Of a DNA stretch of 64,000 nucleotides, positions 56,101-64,000 are shown piece by piece. Origin of the DNA: Bacteroidaceae bacterium. GTDB lineage: Bacteria > Bacteroidota > Bacteroidia > Bacteroidales > Bacteroidaceae. The stretch covers positions 1-64,000 of the forward strand of contig JAKSIO010000010.1 in NCBI GenBank assembly GCA_024398785.1. Reading direction: 5' to 3'. Numbering within the stretch: the first letter of the stretch is position 1; the number at the start of each line of letters is the position of its first letter. A model generated the notes under the pieces. It was not told the origin of the DNA. It was given only the letters and a program-made list of their open reading frames with translations, and ran no database searches. The translations under genes and the position numbers were made by a program.

Positions 56101-57419
56101 AGAATACAAATATTACACTTTCTTCTCATCCTCTGCCATACGGTTCAACGTTGTATGTCAAGGATCAGCAGGTAGTTAAGAAGGGTGATCTGATAGCTGA
56201 ATGGGATCCGTTCAACGCTGTCATCATTACTGAATCTGCCGGTACTGTTAAACTTGATTCTGTAATAGAAGGTGTTACATATAAAGTTGAATCTGACGAG
56301 GCAACAGGTCTTGAAGAGATTATCATTATTGAGACCCGTGACCGTGCCAAGATTCCTACAGCTATCATTGTCGATGCCAACGGACAGGAATTGCGTTCAT
56401 ACAACCTGCCGGTAGGCGGACACGTAGTTGTCAAAGACGGTCAGGCTCTGAATGCCGGTGACATCATCGTCAAGATTCCGCGTATTCAGGGTAAAGCCGG
56501 TGATATTACCGGTGGTCTGCCTCGAGTAACTGAATTGTTCGAGGCTCGTAACCCGTCCAACCCTGCCATCGTTTCCGAAATTGACGGTGAGGTTCATATG
56601 GGCAAAATCAAACGTGGTAACCGTGAAATCTCAGTTGTTTCACGTTCAGGTGATGAAAAGAAGTATCTTGTTGCTCTTTCAAAACAGATTCTTGTTCAGG
56701 AAGGTGACTATGTACGTGCCGGAACCCCATTGTCTGACGGTGCTATCACTCCTTCTGACATTCTTGCCATCAAGGGTCCTACGGCTGTTCAGGAATATAT
56801 TGTTAACGAAGTTCAGGATGTATACCGTCTGCAGGGTGTGAAGATTAACGATAAGCACTTTGAGATTATCGTTCGTCAGATGATGCGTAAGGTAGAAATC
56901 AACGAACCGGGCGATACACGCTTCCTTGAGCAGCAGGTTGTTGATAAACTTGAGTTTATGGAAGAGAATGACCGTATCTGGAATAAGAAAGTTGTTATAG
57001 ATGCAGGTGATTCTGAAACACTCAAGCCAGGTCAGATAATCACAGCACGTAAGTTGCGTGATGAATTGAGTTATCTCAAGCGCAGAGACTTGCGTCCTGT
57101 AATTGTTCGTGATGCTGTTCCTGCAACATCTACTCAGATTCTTCAGGGTATTACACGTGCTGCACTTCAGACACAGAGCTTTATGTCTGCCGCATCATTC
57201 CAGGAAACAACAAAGGTATTGAACGACGCTGCTATCAACGGTAAGTACGATTCTTTGTTGGGTATGAAGGAAAATGTCATCTGTGGTCACTTGATTCCTG
57301 CTGGTACCGGTATGCGTGAATATGACCGCATAGTAGTTGGTAGCAAGGAGGATTATGAGAAACTTCAGAATGACCGTGATGCTCGCTTTGCTCAAGCTGC
57401 TTTTGATGTAAACGATTGA
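53115..57419 (+). CDS. rpoC: RNA polymerase subunit beta-prime
   Basis: 1434-aa catalytic subunit. N-terminal zinc ribbon ([20 protein letters not shown]), the active-site NADFDGDQM motif with three Mg-binding aspartates, the second zinc site ([14 protein letters not shown]) and the trigger-loop/bridge-helix region [14 protein letters not shown] are intact. A strong terminator follows 17 bp after the stop codon. Confidence 0.99.
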   Translation: MPINKKDNKVKSNFSKITIGLASPEQILECSSGEVLKPETINYRTYKPERDGLFCERIFGPVKDYECNCGKYKRIRYAGIVCDHCGVEVTEKKVRRERMGHIALVVPVAHIWYFRSLPNKIGYLLGIPTKQLDAIIYYEKYVVIQPGIYANQEALGSNKLDLLTEEEYLDILDKLPKENRFLEDSDPNKFVAKMGAEAIYDLLANLDLDALSYELRNRAGSDASMQRKTEALKRLQVVESFRSSKELNRPEWMILKIIPVIPPELRPLVPLDGGRFATSDLNDLYRRVIIRNNRLKRLIEIKAPEVILRNEKRMLQEAVDSLFDNSRKASAVKSEANRPLKSLSDSLKGKQGRFRQNLLGKRVDYSARSVIVVGPELKMGECGIPKLMAAELYKPFIIRKLIERGIVKTVKSAKKIVDRKDPVIWDILEYVMKGHPVLLNRAPTLHRLGIQAFQPKMIEGKAIQLHPLACTAFNADFDGDQMAVHLPLSNEAVLEAQMLMLQSHNILNPANGAPITVPSQDMVLGLYYITKLRKGAKGEGLVFYGPEEALIAYNEGKVDIHAIVKVLVNDVDENGAYVKKLTETSVGRIILNEVVPQEVGYINYIISKKTLRDLISDVIKKVGVSRACEFLDGIKNLGYKMAFQGGLSFNLSDIIIPEEKEELVKKGNEEVESIMAEYNMGLITDNERYNKVIDVWTHVNEDLSKVLMKTISSDDQGFNSVYMMLDSGARGSKEQIRQLSGMRGLMAKPQKAGSEGAQIIENPILSNFKEGLSVLEYFISTHGARKGLADTALKTADAGYLTRRLVDVSHDVIITEEDCGTLRGLVCTALKENDDVVASLYERILGRVSVHDVIHPVTGELIVAGGEEITEDIARQIDESPIESVEIRSVLTCESKHGVCAKCYGRNLATGRLVERGEAVGVIAAQSIGEPGTQLTLRTFHAGGTASNIAANSRLVAKNDSRIEFEEIRTVEGIKATGDKSNIVVGRLGEIKFVDENTNITLSSHPLPYGSTLYVKDQQVVKKGDLIAEWDPFNAVIITESAGTVKLDSVIEGVTYKVESDEATGLEEIIIIETRDRAKIPTAIIVDANGQELRSYNLPVGGHVVVKDGQALNAGDIIVKIPRIQGKAGDITGGLPRVTELFEARNPSNPAIVSEIDGEVHMGKIKRGNREISVVSRSGDEKKYLVALSKQILVQEGDYVRAGTPLSDGAITPSDILAIKGPTAVQEYIVNEVQDVYRLQGVKINDKHFEIIVRQMMRKVEINEPGDTRFLEQQVVDKLEFMEENDRIWNKKVVIDAGDSETLKPGQIITARKLRDELSYLKRRDLRPVIVRDAVPATSTQILQGITRAALQTQSFMSAASFQETTKVLNDAAINGKYDSLLGMKENVICGHLIPAGTGMREYDRIVVGSKEDYEKLQNDRDARFAQAAFDVND

Positions 57420-57436
57420 TTATTTTATTGATATTT

Positions 57437-57479
57437 GAGGGCTCTAATCCGTGAAAAGGTTAGGGCTCTCATTTTTTTT
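57437..57479 (+). terminator. Rho-independent terminator of the rpoBC operon
   Basis: GAGGGCTCTAA (57437-57447) pairs with TTAGGGCTCTC (57460-57470) over 11 pairs, two of them G-T wobbles, followed by eight T's (57472-57479). The T-run ends seven bases before the glsA start codon. Confidence 0.88.
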
Positions 57480-57485
57480 ATCGTA

Positions 57486-58295
57486 ATGAGTGATATAATT
57501 GATTTTGAAGCTCTGCTGGAGCAGAAACTTGGCGAAAGGTCAAGGCGGATTCCGCGTTTTGTGATACGTTATCTGCGTAAGATTCTGCACATAGATGCCC
57601 TTAACGATATTATACAGAAATCAAACGGCCTTACAGGATGGCGCTTTGCCCAATTCGCATTGCAATATCTTAATATAGAAATAGTTGTAAAGGGCCTGGA
57701 AAACCTGCCGTCATACAACCGGTTGATATTTGTAAGCAACCACCCGCTCGGAGGACCGGACGGACTGGCGTTGGCATCGGTCTTCGGAAAAGAATACAAT
57801 GACAATATTGTCATGCCGGTAAATGATTTTCTGATGATGGTCAAGCCTCTCTGCCCATTGTTTATTCCAATCAACAAGGTCGGTGGCCAAAGCCGTAATC
57901 TTCCTGGAATAATCAACAGTATTATGGCTTCCGACAGTAATATTATTATTTTCCCTTCAGGCAGTTGTTCACGTAAAATCAACGGTAGGATACAGGACAG
58001 GCAGTGGACAAAAACATTTGTAAGGTCCAGCATTGAAAACCGGAGAGATGTTGTCCCGATACATTTTTTCGGAAGAAATTCGTCACGTTTTTATTTTCTT
58101 GACAGGTTGCAGAAATTCTTTGGAATCAAGTTCAGCATCCCAATGTTATACCTTGTAGATGAAATGTTCCGTCATAAGGGAGAACAATTCAGATTTGTTA
58201 TTGGAAAACCGATTTCTTATACTAACTTTGACGATACAAAGACACAAGTGCAATGGGCTTCTTATGTCAGAGATTCAGTTTATGAGTTAATGTAG
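57486..58295 (+). CDS. glsA: Glycine-lipid O-acyltransferase GlsA-like (PlsC family)
   Basis: 269-aa acyltransferase with the NHPLGGPD motif (H86, D92), the NHx4D catalytic signature of PlsC-like enzymes, and IFPSGSCSRK as the phosphate/glycerol-binding-type second motif. It pairs with the GNAT-type gene 11 bp downstream, as in the glsB-glsA pair of Bacteroides thetaiotaomicron, where GlsA adds the second acyl chain of glycine lipids. The ATG at 57486 sits directly behind the rpoC terminator, so its promoter would have to overlap that terminator or it relies on read-through. Naming is by homologous arrangement. Confidence 0.8.
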   Translation: MSDIIDFEALLEQKLGERSRRIPRFVIRYLRKILHIDALNDIIQKSNGLTGWRFAQFALQYLNIEIVVKGLENLPSYNRLIFVSNHPLGGPDGLALASVFGKEYNDNIVMPVNDFLMMVKPLCPLFIPINKVGGQSRNLPGIINSIMASDSNIIIFPSGSCSRKINGRIQDRQWTKTFVRSSIENRRDVVPIHFFGRNSSRFYFLDRLQKFFGIKFSIPMLYLVDEMFRHKGEQFRFVIGKPISYTNFDDTKTQVQWASYVRDSVYELM

Positions 58296-58306
58296 CGTTA
58301 TAACAG

Positions 58307-59338
58307 ATGGCTAGTTGTGATGAACAGGAAATAATCCAACCGGTAGACAGGGAACTTCTGAAGGCCGAGCTTTCTGAGCAGAACCGTTTGCGTTTTACTT
58401 GCAAAAACAATAATCAGATTTATGTCTTCACTGCGCAGCAGGCTCCTAATCTGATGCGTGAGGTAGGGCGTCTGCGCGAATTGTCCTATAGGGCAAGTGG
58501 CGGAGGACGGGGAAAAAGTGTCGACATTGATGAATTCGACACCATGGAGATTCCATATCGCCAGCTTATTGTATGGGATCCCGATAATGAAGAAATTCTA
58601 GGTGGTTACAGATTCATTGTCGGTACCGATGTCTGTTTTGACACTGACGGTCAGCCTATTCTTGCCACTGCGCATAGTTTCCATTTTTCCCAGAAGTTTA
58701 TTCAGGAATATCTTCCCTATACAATTGAATTGGGTAGGGCTTTTGTCCAGCCTGCGTATCAGTCCACCCAGCAGGGGGCCAAGAGCCTGTTCGCTCTTGA
58801 CAATCTTTGGGACGGACTGGGGGCGTTGCTTGTAATGATACCTGAATGCAAGTATTGTATTGGAAAGATGACAGTTTACCGTAGTGTCCCAGTGGGTTTG
58901 CGTGATATTCTGCGTTTCTTCCTTGTCAAGTACTATGCTGATAAGGAATCCCTTGTTTATCCCACTGACCCTCTTGAATATCAGACAGATAAGGAAACAT
59001 TAGCCACTTTGGTTTCCGGCAACAATTTCAAAGAAGATTATCTGTTTGTCAAAAATTACATGCGTCATGCAGGCTTCTGTATTCCTCCGCTTATCAATTC
59101 CTATATTCTGCTTGCCAACTCAATGAAAATATTCGGTAGTGCAGTCTGTTCGGATTCCACAAAAGAAGAAGATACCGCCATGCTTATGAGTATTGACCAG
59201 ATGAACCCTGACAAACTGATGCGCCATGTGCTTACATTCAGCAGAGAGAGTGCCCTTTCCTTGCGTCTGGGTCTTCTGTTCAGGGTAAATCGCGTGCGTA
59301 TCCTGCGCCGGTTGAAACTTAAACAGCAGGAAGGCTAG
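58307..59338 (+). CDS. glsB: Glycine N-acyltransferase GlsB-like (GNAT/OlsB family)
   Basis: 343-aa protein of the GNAT/OlsB-like acyltransferase type (MREVGRLRELSYRASGGG, then YRFIVGTDV and ELGRAFVQPAYQ). In Bacteroides GlsB joins a 3-hydroxy fatty acid to glycine as the first step of glycine-lipid synthesis. It follows glsA in the same operon. Its last 20 bases overlap the convergent dgt gene. Function assigned from family knowledge and gene pairing. Confidence 0.8.
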   Translation: MASCDEQEIIQPVDRELLKAELSEQNRLRFTCKNNNQIYVFTAQQAPNLMREVGRLRELSYRASGGGRGKSVDIDEFDTMEIPYRQLIVWDPDNEEILGGYRFIVGTDVCFDTDGQPILATAHSFHFSQKFIQEYLPYTIELGRAFVQPAYQSTQQGAKSLFALDNLWDGLGALLVMIPECKYCIGKMTVYRSVPVGLRDILRFFLVKYYADKESLVYPTDPLEYQTDKETLATLVSGNNFKEDYLFVKNYMRHAGFCIPPLINSYILLANSMKIFGSAVCSDSTKEEDTAMLMSIDQMNPDKLMRHVLTFSRESALSLRLGLLFRVNRVRILRRLKLKQQEG

Positions 59339-60668
59339 TGCCGTTAATCTTTCTGTACAGATCCACGGCAAAGACATCGGTCATTCCCGAAATATAGTCC
59401 AATACTGCCATCAGCCGCTCATACAGAACGGGACTATTAATCTCATACTGGCTTGATACTCGGTTGATAAGAAGCTTGGAATACGCCTTTTCAGGATTCA
59501 GTATGGCATCAACCATAAGGTCAAGCAGAGTGTAAATAATCTTTACACCGGCCAGTTCCACATCAAGAACCTCTTTTGCCCTATAAATGCGTTCGTATGA
59601 TATGGCGCTGCTGTTGCAGTAGGCATCGCGTTGTTTTGGAGAAATATGTTCAATAAGCGAACCTTGGAATTTTCCGTCAAGTATGGCCTGTTCATTATCA
59701 ACAAATGCCTGGATACATTCATTGATAAGCAAACCGATAAGTTTTGAACGCAGATATGCAATCTGTTCGTTGGTGTCACTTACAACACTGCAGATTTCAT
59801 TTATGTGGTTCTGTTCCTCCTTGTCAAAGAATTTCATCATTATATCTTTTGCCTCGCTTGTGGAAAGAACTTTCAGCTTGTGTGAATCCTCAATATCCAT
59901 TACCTCATAACAGATGTCGTCTGCAGCCTCAACAAGATAGACAAGCGGGTGACGGCAGTAACGCAACGGCTCATTCTCCTTGCTGAGTTTTATCATGCCC
60001 AATTCATCAGTTATTTTGATAAAATTCTCTTTCTCGCTTTCAAAGAATCCAAGTTTGTGTTTGTGGTCTTGATTCAGTTCTGCATAATATGATGAATACG
60101 GATATTTTATTATTGCGGCCAGTGTGGGGTATGTTAACGCAAAGCCTCCGGTGCGGCGTCCTAAAAATTTGTGTGTAAGCAGACGGAAACTGTTGGCATT
60201 ACCTTCAAAGTTGGTAATGTCGCTCCATTCCAACGGATTGTCCTTAAAGTTGTCTTTAAGTGCCAGTCCTTTTCCTTCTGTAAAGAATGATGCAATAGCC
60301 TTCTCTCCGGAATGACCGAATGGTGGATTTCCCATATCATGGGCCAGACATGCAGCTGAAACAATATTACCAATTTCACCGATAAGTGAATTTTTCAGTT
60401 CAGGATGTCTTTCCAGCAGAACTTTAGCAACTCCGTTGCCAAGTGAACGTCCAACGCACGATACTTCCAGACTGTGAGTAAGTCTGTTGTGCACAAATAC
60501 ACTTCCCGGCAACGGGAATACCTGTGTTTTGTTTTGCAGACGTCTGAAAGGAGCAGAAAAAATCAGACGGTCATAATCTCTGATAAAGATTGAACGGTCA
60601 TCTCTGTTTTCAAATTGAATCCCTTCCAATCCCACTCTTTTCGTTGAAATAAGCTGTTCCCAATTCAT
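59319..60668 (-). CDS. dgt: Deoxyguanosinetriphosphate triphosphohydrolase (dGTPase)
   Basis: 449-aa HD-domain enzyme that hydrolyses dNTPs to deoxynucleoside and triphosphate. HD-type ligands appear in RLTHSLEVS and in AHDMGNPPFGHSGE, with a conserved N-terminal RDYDRLIFSAPFRRLQNKTQVF region. I start at the ATG at 60668; the in-frame start seven codons upstream would overlap the TAAATTTG promoter element. Neighbouring dut, on the other strand, is another dNTP-pool enzyme. Confidence 0.93.
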   Translation of the reverse strand: MNWEQLISTKRVGLEGIQFENRDDRSIFIRDYDRLIFSAPFRRLQNKTQVFPLPGSVFVHNRLTHSLEVSCVGRSLGNGVAKVLLERHPELKNSLIGEIGNIVSAACLAHDMGNPPFGHSGEKAIASFFTEGKGLALKDNFKDNPLEWSDITNFEGNANSFRLLTHKFLGRRTGGFALTYPTLAAIIKYPYSSYYAELNQDHKHKLGFFESEKENFIKITDELGMIKLSKENEPLRYCRHPLVYLVEAADDICYEVMDIEDSHKLKVLSTSEAKDIMMKFFDKEEQNHINEICSVVSDTNEQIAYLRSKLIGLLINECIQAFVDNEQAILDGKFQGSLIEHISPKQRDAYCNSSAISYERIYRAKEVLDVELAGVKIIYTLLDLMVDAILNPEKAYSKLLINRVSSQYEINSPVLYERLMAVLDYISGMTDVFAVDLYRKINGTSLPAV

Positions 60669-60686
60669 ATTACATCTCTTTTGATG

Positions 60687-60694
60687 CAAATTTA
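60687..60694 (-). promoter_or_regulatory. Probable -7 element for dgt
   Basis: TAAATTTG on the minus strand, 18 bp before the dgt ATG. No good -33 partner. Confidence 0.4.
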
Positions 60695-60764
60695 AGAAAT
60701 TTTTTAAGTGCGGTGTCCCTTAAATATTACAAAGAATGACTATTTTCGTAAAAAATATAGACAA

Positions 60765-61196
60765 ATGGAAGTAAAGATTATCAACCGTTCAAAGCATGAC
60801 CTGCCACAGTATGCAACTGCACTTTCTGCAGGTGTTGATCTTAGGGCAAATATTGACACACCCATCGTTCTGAAACCTTTGCAAAGAGTCCTTGTTCCTA
60901 CAGGGTTGTTCATTGCTCTTCCTGCCGGTTTTGAGGCGCAGGTACGTCCGCGCAGCGGTCTGGCACTCAAAAAAGGAGTTACTGTTCTGAATACTCCCGG
61001 TACAATCGATGCCGATTACCGCGGCGAAATAGGTGTGATTATGGTAAATCTGTCTGATGCCGACTTTGTCATTGAAGATGGCGAGCGCATTGCGCAGATG
61101 GTAATAGCACGCTATGAACAGGTTGACTGGAAACAGGTTGATTCTCTTGATCAGACAGAGCGCGGTGCAGGTGGATTTGGACATAGCGGTGTATGA
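60765..61196 (+). CDS. dut: dUTP diphosphatase
   Basis: 143-aa trimeric dUTPase that keeps uracil out of DNA and supplies dUMP. All five family motifs are present: [27 protein letters not shown], the RIAQM segment and [10 protein letters not shown] at the C-terminus. The ATG at 60765 gives the normal start. The next gene's ATG overlaps its stop (ATGA). Confidence 0.97.
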   Translation: MEVKIINRSKHDLPQYATALSAGVDLRANIDTPIVLKPLQRVLVPTGLFIALPAGFEAQVRPRSGLALKKGVTVLNTPGTIDADYRGEIGVIMVNLSDADFVIEDGERIAQMVIARYEQVDWKQVDSLDQTERGAGGFGHSGV

Positions 61197-62548
61197 TTAA
61201 CCGTTATCTTTCACATTTAATCATTATTCTTTCTCTCGTCAGCATACCTTTGAGTGTATGCGGAAAGAAAAAGGTCCCTTTGGAAACAGATAATAAAAGG
61301 AACCAGCCTGAAGTTTTGTACAATTATCTGTGCAATGAAGCTGTTCCATATCTGTATAAAAGCAAGGGTTCCGCAGCATTTGATCTATTGACTGCAGCTC
61401 ATGACATCTATCCTCAAGGTGCCGGCGCATGTTATATATTGGCAAATACATATTTCAATTTGAGAGAATTTGCCAAAGCGCATAAACTTATTGAACAGGC
61501 ATTGGCAAGTGATTCTGCAAATCTGGATTATCTTGATTTGCAGGCATCCGTTTATGAATCTGAACACAAGCCTGATTCTGCAGTATTGATATTTGACAAA
61601 ATAGTGGAATTGTCCCAGTCAGTAGAAGACAAAGTGTTGTATCTTGGTCATATTTATGATATTTTGTCGCAGACTGGAAGTTTTGAAAGGATGCTGGGCG
61701 TTCTGCAGCAGGTAGAGGATTTGCAAGGGCAGGATACCGATGTTCTGTTGAAAAAAGCGGAAATTTATTCAAATCTCAGAGATGTTGAAGGTGTTGAAAA
61801 ATGTGTAAGAACTCTATGTGATATCAACCCGCGCAATGCGTATGAATTCCTGACAATATTGGCTCTGACTTATGGAGATCTGAGGATGGACAGTCTGGCA
61901 ATTGAAACTTTTGACAAGATACTGGAGTTGAATCCTTCTGCATTTCATGGGAAACTTGGCATGCTGGATTTCTGGATGGAGCGCGGGCGCACTGACAAGT
62001 TCAAGGAAGTTCTCATATCAATGCTTGTTGATCCACAGACTGATGCCGGTTTCAAGAAACAGATCCTGGCTGAGATATTGATTGGTTATCAGCAGATGAA
62101 TCTGTCTATTCAGGATGTTGATGATATCTACCGGAACTATTTCAGTATTGAGCAGGCAGATTACATGACCATGAATAATTTTGCTTATTCAATGGCTATC
62201 AGCGGAGAATACCAGGACCTTTCATACTTATTGAACCTGAGTGCAAAGACGCTGGAGAGTGAACCGCTGAACGGAACTTTTCTTGACACTTATGCCTGGA
62301 TTGCTTATTTGACGGGACAATACAGAACAGCTGCTGAATATATTTCAAAGGCAATGAATGTGATGGATGAACCAAACCCTGAACTATATGATCACGCCGG
62401 AGACATATTGTATCAGGTTGGTAGTGTTTCAGGCGCTCTTGAGTATTGGCAGCGGGCAGTTGAGGTGCTTTATCAAACCCGCTCAGGTGAAATAAACAAT
62501 ACTTCCATTGAAAGTTTGCATAGGAAAATCAGAGCAAATAAAAAATGA
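61193..62548 (+). CDS. Exported TPR protein
   Basis: 451-aa protein with a signal peptide (about 1-23) and tandem tetratricopeptide repeats over most of its length (for example [40 protein letters not shown] and a C-terminal [20 protein letters not shown] repeat). It overlaps dut and the DUF4292 gene by four bases each, so it is part of dut-TPR-DUF4292-murein hydrolase. Likely a periplasmic scaffold; partners unknown. Confidence 0.88.
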   Translation: MINRYLSHLIIILSLVSIPLSVCGKKKVPLETDNKRNQPEVLYNYLCNEAVPYLYKSKGSAAFDLLTAAHDIYPQGAGACYILANTYFNLREFAKAHKLIEQALASDSANLDYLDLQASVYESEHKPDSAVLIFDKIVELSQSVEDKVLYLGHIYDILSQTGSFERMLGVLQQVEDLQGQDTDVLLKKAEIYSNLRDVEGVEKCVRTLCDINPRNAYEFLTILALTYGDLRMDSLAIETFDKILELNPSAFHGKLGMLDFWMERGRTDKFKEVLISMLVDPQTDAGFKKQILAEILIGYQQMNLSIQDVDDIYRNYFSIEQADYMTMNNFAYSMAISGEYQDLSYLLNLSAKTLESEPLNGTFLDTYAWIAYLTGQYRTAAEYISKAMNVMDEPNPELYDHAGDILYQVGSVSGALEYWQRAVEVLYQTRSGEINNTSIESLHRKIRANKK

Positions 62549-63258
62549 AAATGAAAATATTATTGAGACATAGCTTATCTTTATTGGTACTGTTTTCTTT
62601 GGTTTTATTGGGCGGATGTAAAAGCAGCAGATACCTTTCGGAGTTGAATAAGATACCTGAATACAGTTCGGCAAAATTCACTCCCGGCGGAATACGCCTT
62701 GACATGTGCAGGGATAATTATATCATTGCAAGGATTGTTCCATTGGGACTTGCCGAAATAGTGCGTGCCGAGATTACTCCTGCAGGAATAGTTCTTTATA
62801 ACCGTCTTGCACACTGGTATATGGAAATGGACTATAAAGATATTCCGCACAACGGAATCCTGAAAGTTGATTTTGAAACTGTGCAGGGCTTGGTCAGCGG
62901 TCAGGCTTTTTCCAAGGTAAAGAAGAAAAAAACAAAGGAAGGGATATATTGGGAAAATAATTCCGGTTACAGATTTTATTTTGATTCTTACGGACAATTG
63001 TCAAGAACTGAGCGGGCTCTGTTAGGACACTCCGTATCTTTGGAGTACGATGTTTATGAATATTCTTCAGGAAAAGTCATGCCTACAAATTACTATCTGA
63101 CCTATACCGGGAAAGATGGAAAAAGACATCGTTATGAGGGAGGTTTGAATGAACTCCGTATTTCTTCAAAACCTTCAACAGCACTTATTACCGACAGGAG
63201 CGGTTGGACAAAGAAACCATTCAATCCGGACTTATTAAAGGAATTGTTGAATTATTGA
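62545..63258 (+). CDS. DUF4292 family lipoprotein
   Basis: 237-aa protein with a lipoprotein signal peptide (LVLLGGC, C25). The mature sequence matches the Bacteroidota DUF4292 family, in which a LolA/LolB-like half-barrel is suspected. It sits in the conserved dut-TPR-DUF4292-M23 order. Role in lipoprotein or peptidoglycan handling is inferred only. Confidence 0.85.
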   Translation: MKMKILLRHSLSLLVLFSLVLLGGCKSSRYLSELNKIPEYSSAKFTPGGIRLDMCRDNYIIARIVPLGLAEIVRAEITPAGIVLYNRLAHWYMEMDYKDIPHNGILKVDFETVQGLVSGQAFSKVKKKKTKEGIYWENNSGYRFYFDSYGQLSRTERALLGHSVSLEYDVYEYSSGKVMPTNYYLTYTGKDGKRHRYEGGLNELRISSKPSTALITDRSGWTKKPFNPDLLKELLNY

Positions 63259-63267
63259 TAAAGAACC

Positions 63268-64000
63268 ATGAAGCATAAGGTTTTGTATGTGTTATTAGGG
63301 ATTGCATTATCGCTCTCAACAGGTATAATGGCTCAGACTGCTACTCAGGATAAGATTAAGCAGATGGAAAACGAGCGTGCCGAGTTGAATAAAAAACTGG
63401 AACAATCCAAGAAACAGGTCGAAACTAACCAGCGTGATATTTCAAAACAGATTTCCAATCTGAATGTAATCAATGCGCGTCTTGAAGAAAGGCGTAAAGC
63501 AATAAAAAACACTCGTGCCGACATCAATGTTCTCAGTAAGGATTCCATTACTTTGTCAAAAGAGATATCTTCCATTAAAAAAGAGCTTGCAATATGTAAA
63601 GACCGGTATGCCCAGGCATGCCGCTTTTTCCAGAGCCAGCAGATAAATTTTAACGCCGTTTCCTTTCTGTTTTCGGCTGAAACATTCTCTCAGGCAGTTA
63701 GTCGCGCAAGATATGTGCGCGAGTACAATAATTCAATAGACCAGCTTGCACATCAGATTCTGGAAAAAGAGGTCTCGCTGAACTCCCGTCAGCGTGATAT
63801 CAGTCTGATAAAGACCGAAAAAGTATTGCTTGCTCAGGATTTAAAGAAAATGGAAGAACAGCTTCAGGCAGAGGAAAAAACAAAACGTACAGCGTTAACC
63901 AATCTTCAGAACAAGAACAAGCAGATTCAGGAACAGATAAAAAAACAGCAACAGGAAATAAACAAGTTGGGCAAAGAGATTGACAGACAGATACAATTGG
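63268..64000 (+). CDS. EnvC-like murein hydrolase activator, N-terminal part (truncated by window end)
   Basis: The first 244 codons of a gene running off the window. A signal peptide (ending IMAQ, residue 23) precedes an almost unbroken coiled coil (residues 27-244, heptad-like K/E/Q/I pattern), broken by a short CRFFQSQQINFNAVSFLFSA segment as in EnvC. The C-terminal M23 (LytM) domain is expected beyond the edge. The ATG at 63268 is nine bases after the DUF4292 stop. Confidence 0.85.
   Translation, partial: MKHKVLYVLLGIALSLSTGIMAQTATQDKIKQMENERAELNKKLEQSKKQVETNQRDISKQISNLNVINARLEERRKAIKNTRADINVLSKDSITLSKEISSIKKELAICKDRYAQACRFFQSQQINFNAVSFLFSAETFSQAVSRARYVREYNNSIDQLAHQILEKEVSLNSRQRDISLIKTEKVLLAQDLKKMEEQLQAEEKTKRTALTNLQNKNKQIQEQIKKQQQEINKLGKEIDRQIQL

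Noticed and set aside
1-64000. CRISPR arrays, insertion sequences or long direct repeats
   Set aside because: I found no regularly spaced repeats and no transposase-like reading frame on either strand; this was by eye only.

Overview
The window is a stretch of chromosome from a member of the Bacteroidota, most likely order Bacteroidales. The pointers are: promoter elements of the TAnnTTTG (-7) / TTTG (-33) type, A-rich translation starts without Shine-Dalgarno sequences, a complete type IX secretion core (PorP-K-L-M-N), Bacteroidota-restricted families (DUF4294, DUF4292, DUF4249, DUF3078), a glycine-lipid gene pair (GlsA/GlsB), and the order rpsU-xer-hpf-tRNAs-tuf-tRNA-Trp-secE-nusG-rplKAJL-rpoBC. 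The genus cannot be fixed from the sequence alone. Almost everything is core chromosome; I saw no insertion sequence, prophage, CRISPR array or toxin-antitoxin pair.

Layout. 0.2-2.8 kb (minus): dprA, murI and an OmpH/Skp-like chaperone. 2.9-11.3 kb: mnmG, uvrC, deoC, a polyprenyl diphosphate synthase (minus) and polA. A near-perfect parS site exactly fills the gap between mnmG and uvrC. 11.3-13.9 kb: an exported helix-hairpin-helix protein and a DUF4294 protein. 13.88-14.30 kb: a gene-free AT-rich block with two perfect, inverted DnaA boxes and several near boxes, lying between two genes that both end there; this is my candidate for oriC. 14.3-21.3 kb (minus): an unknown lipoprotein, a DUF4249 lipoprotein, a TonB-dependent receptor, an exported alpha/beta hydrolase and an ABC exporter. 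21.4-25.8 kb: RNase R, a ComM/YifB AAA+ protein and a polysaccharide deacetylase.

25.9-33.9 kb (plus): an envelope operon (YtxH protein, holin-like membrane protein, 52-aa protein, DUF3078 barrel) running directly into porP-porK-porL-porM-porN and another outer-membrane barrel. 33.9-42.7 kb: priA, a PgpH-type c-di-AMP phosphodiesterase, gltX, kdtA/waaA, a gamma-carbonic-anhydrase-like protein and mdh. 42.8-57.5 kb: the translation and transcription block, with five tRNA genes, a strong promoter ahead of the first tRNA, a terminator after tuf, a long hairpin between rplL and rpoB, and a terminator after rpoC. 57.5-64 kb: glsA-glsB, dgt (minus), then dut, a TPR protein, a DUF4292 lipoprotein and the start of an EnvC-like murein hydrolase activator that runs off the window.

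How it fits together: the probable origin, the parS site and the highly expressed rpoBC/ribosomal operon reading away from the origin describe an origin-proximal region. A notable organisational rule is that every convergent gene pair here overlaps or is separated by at most 9 bp, except the pair flanking the candidate origin. The other main observation is a DNA polymerase I whose proofreading domain appears to have lost its catalytic acids.
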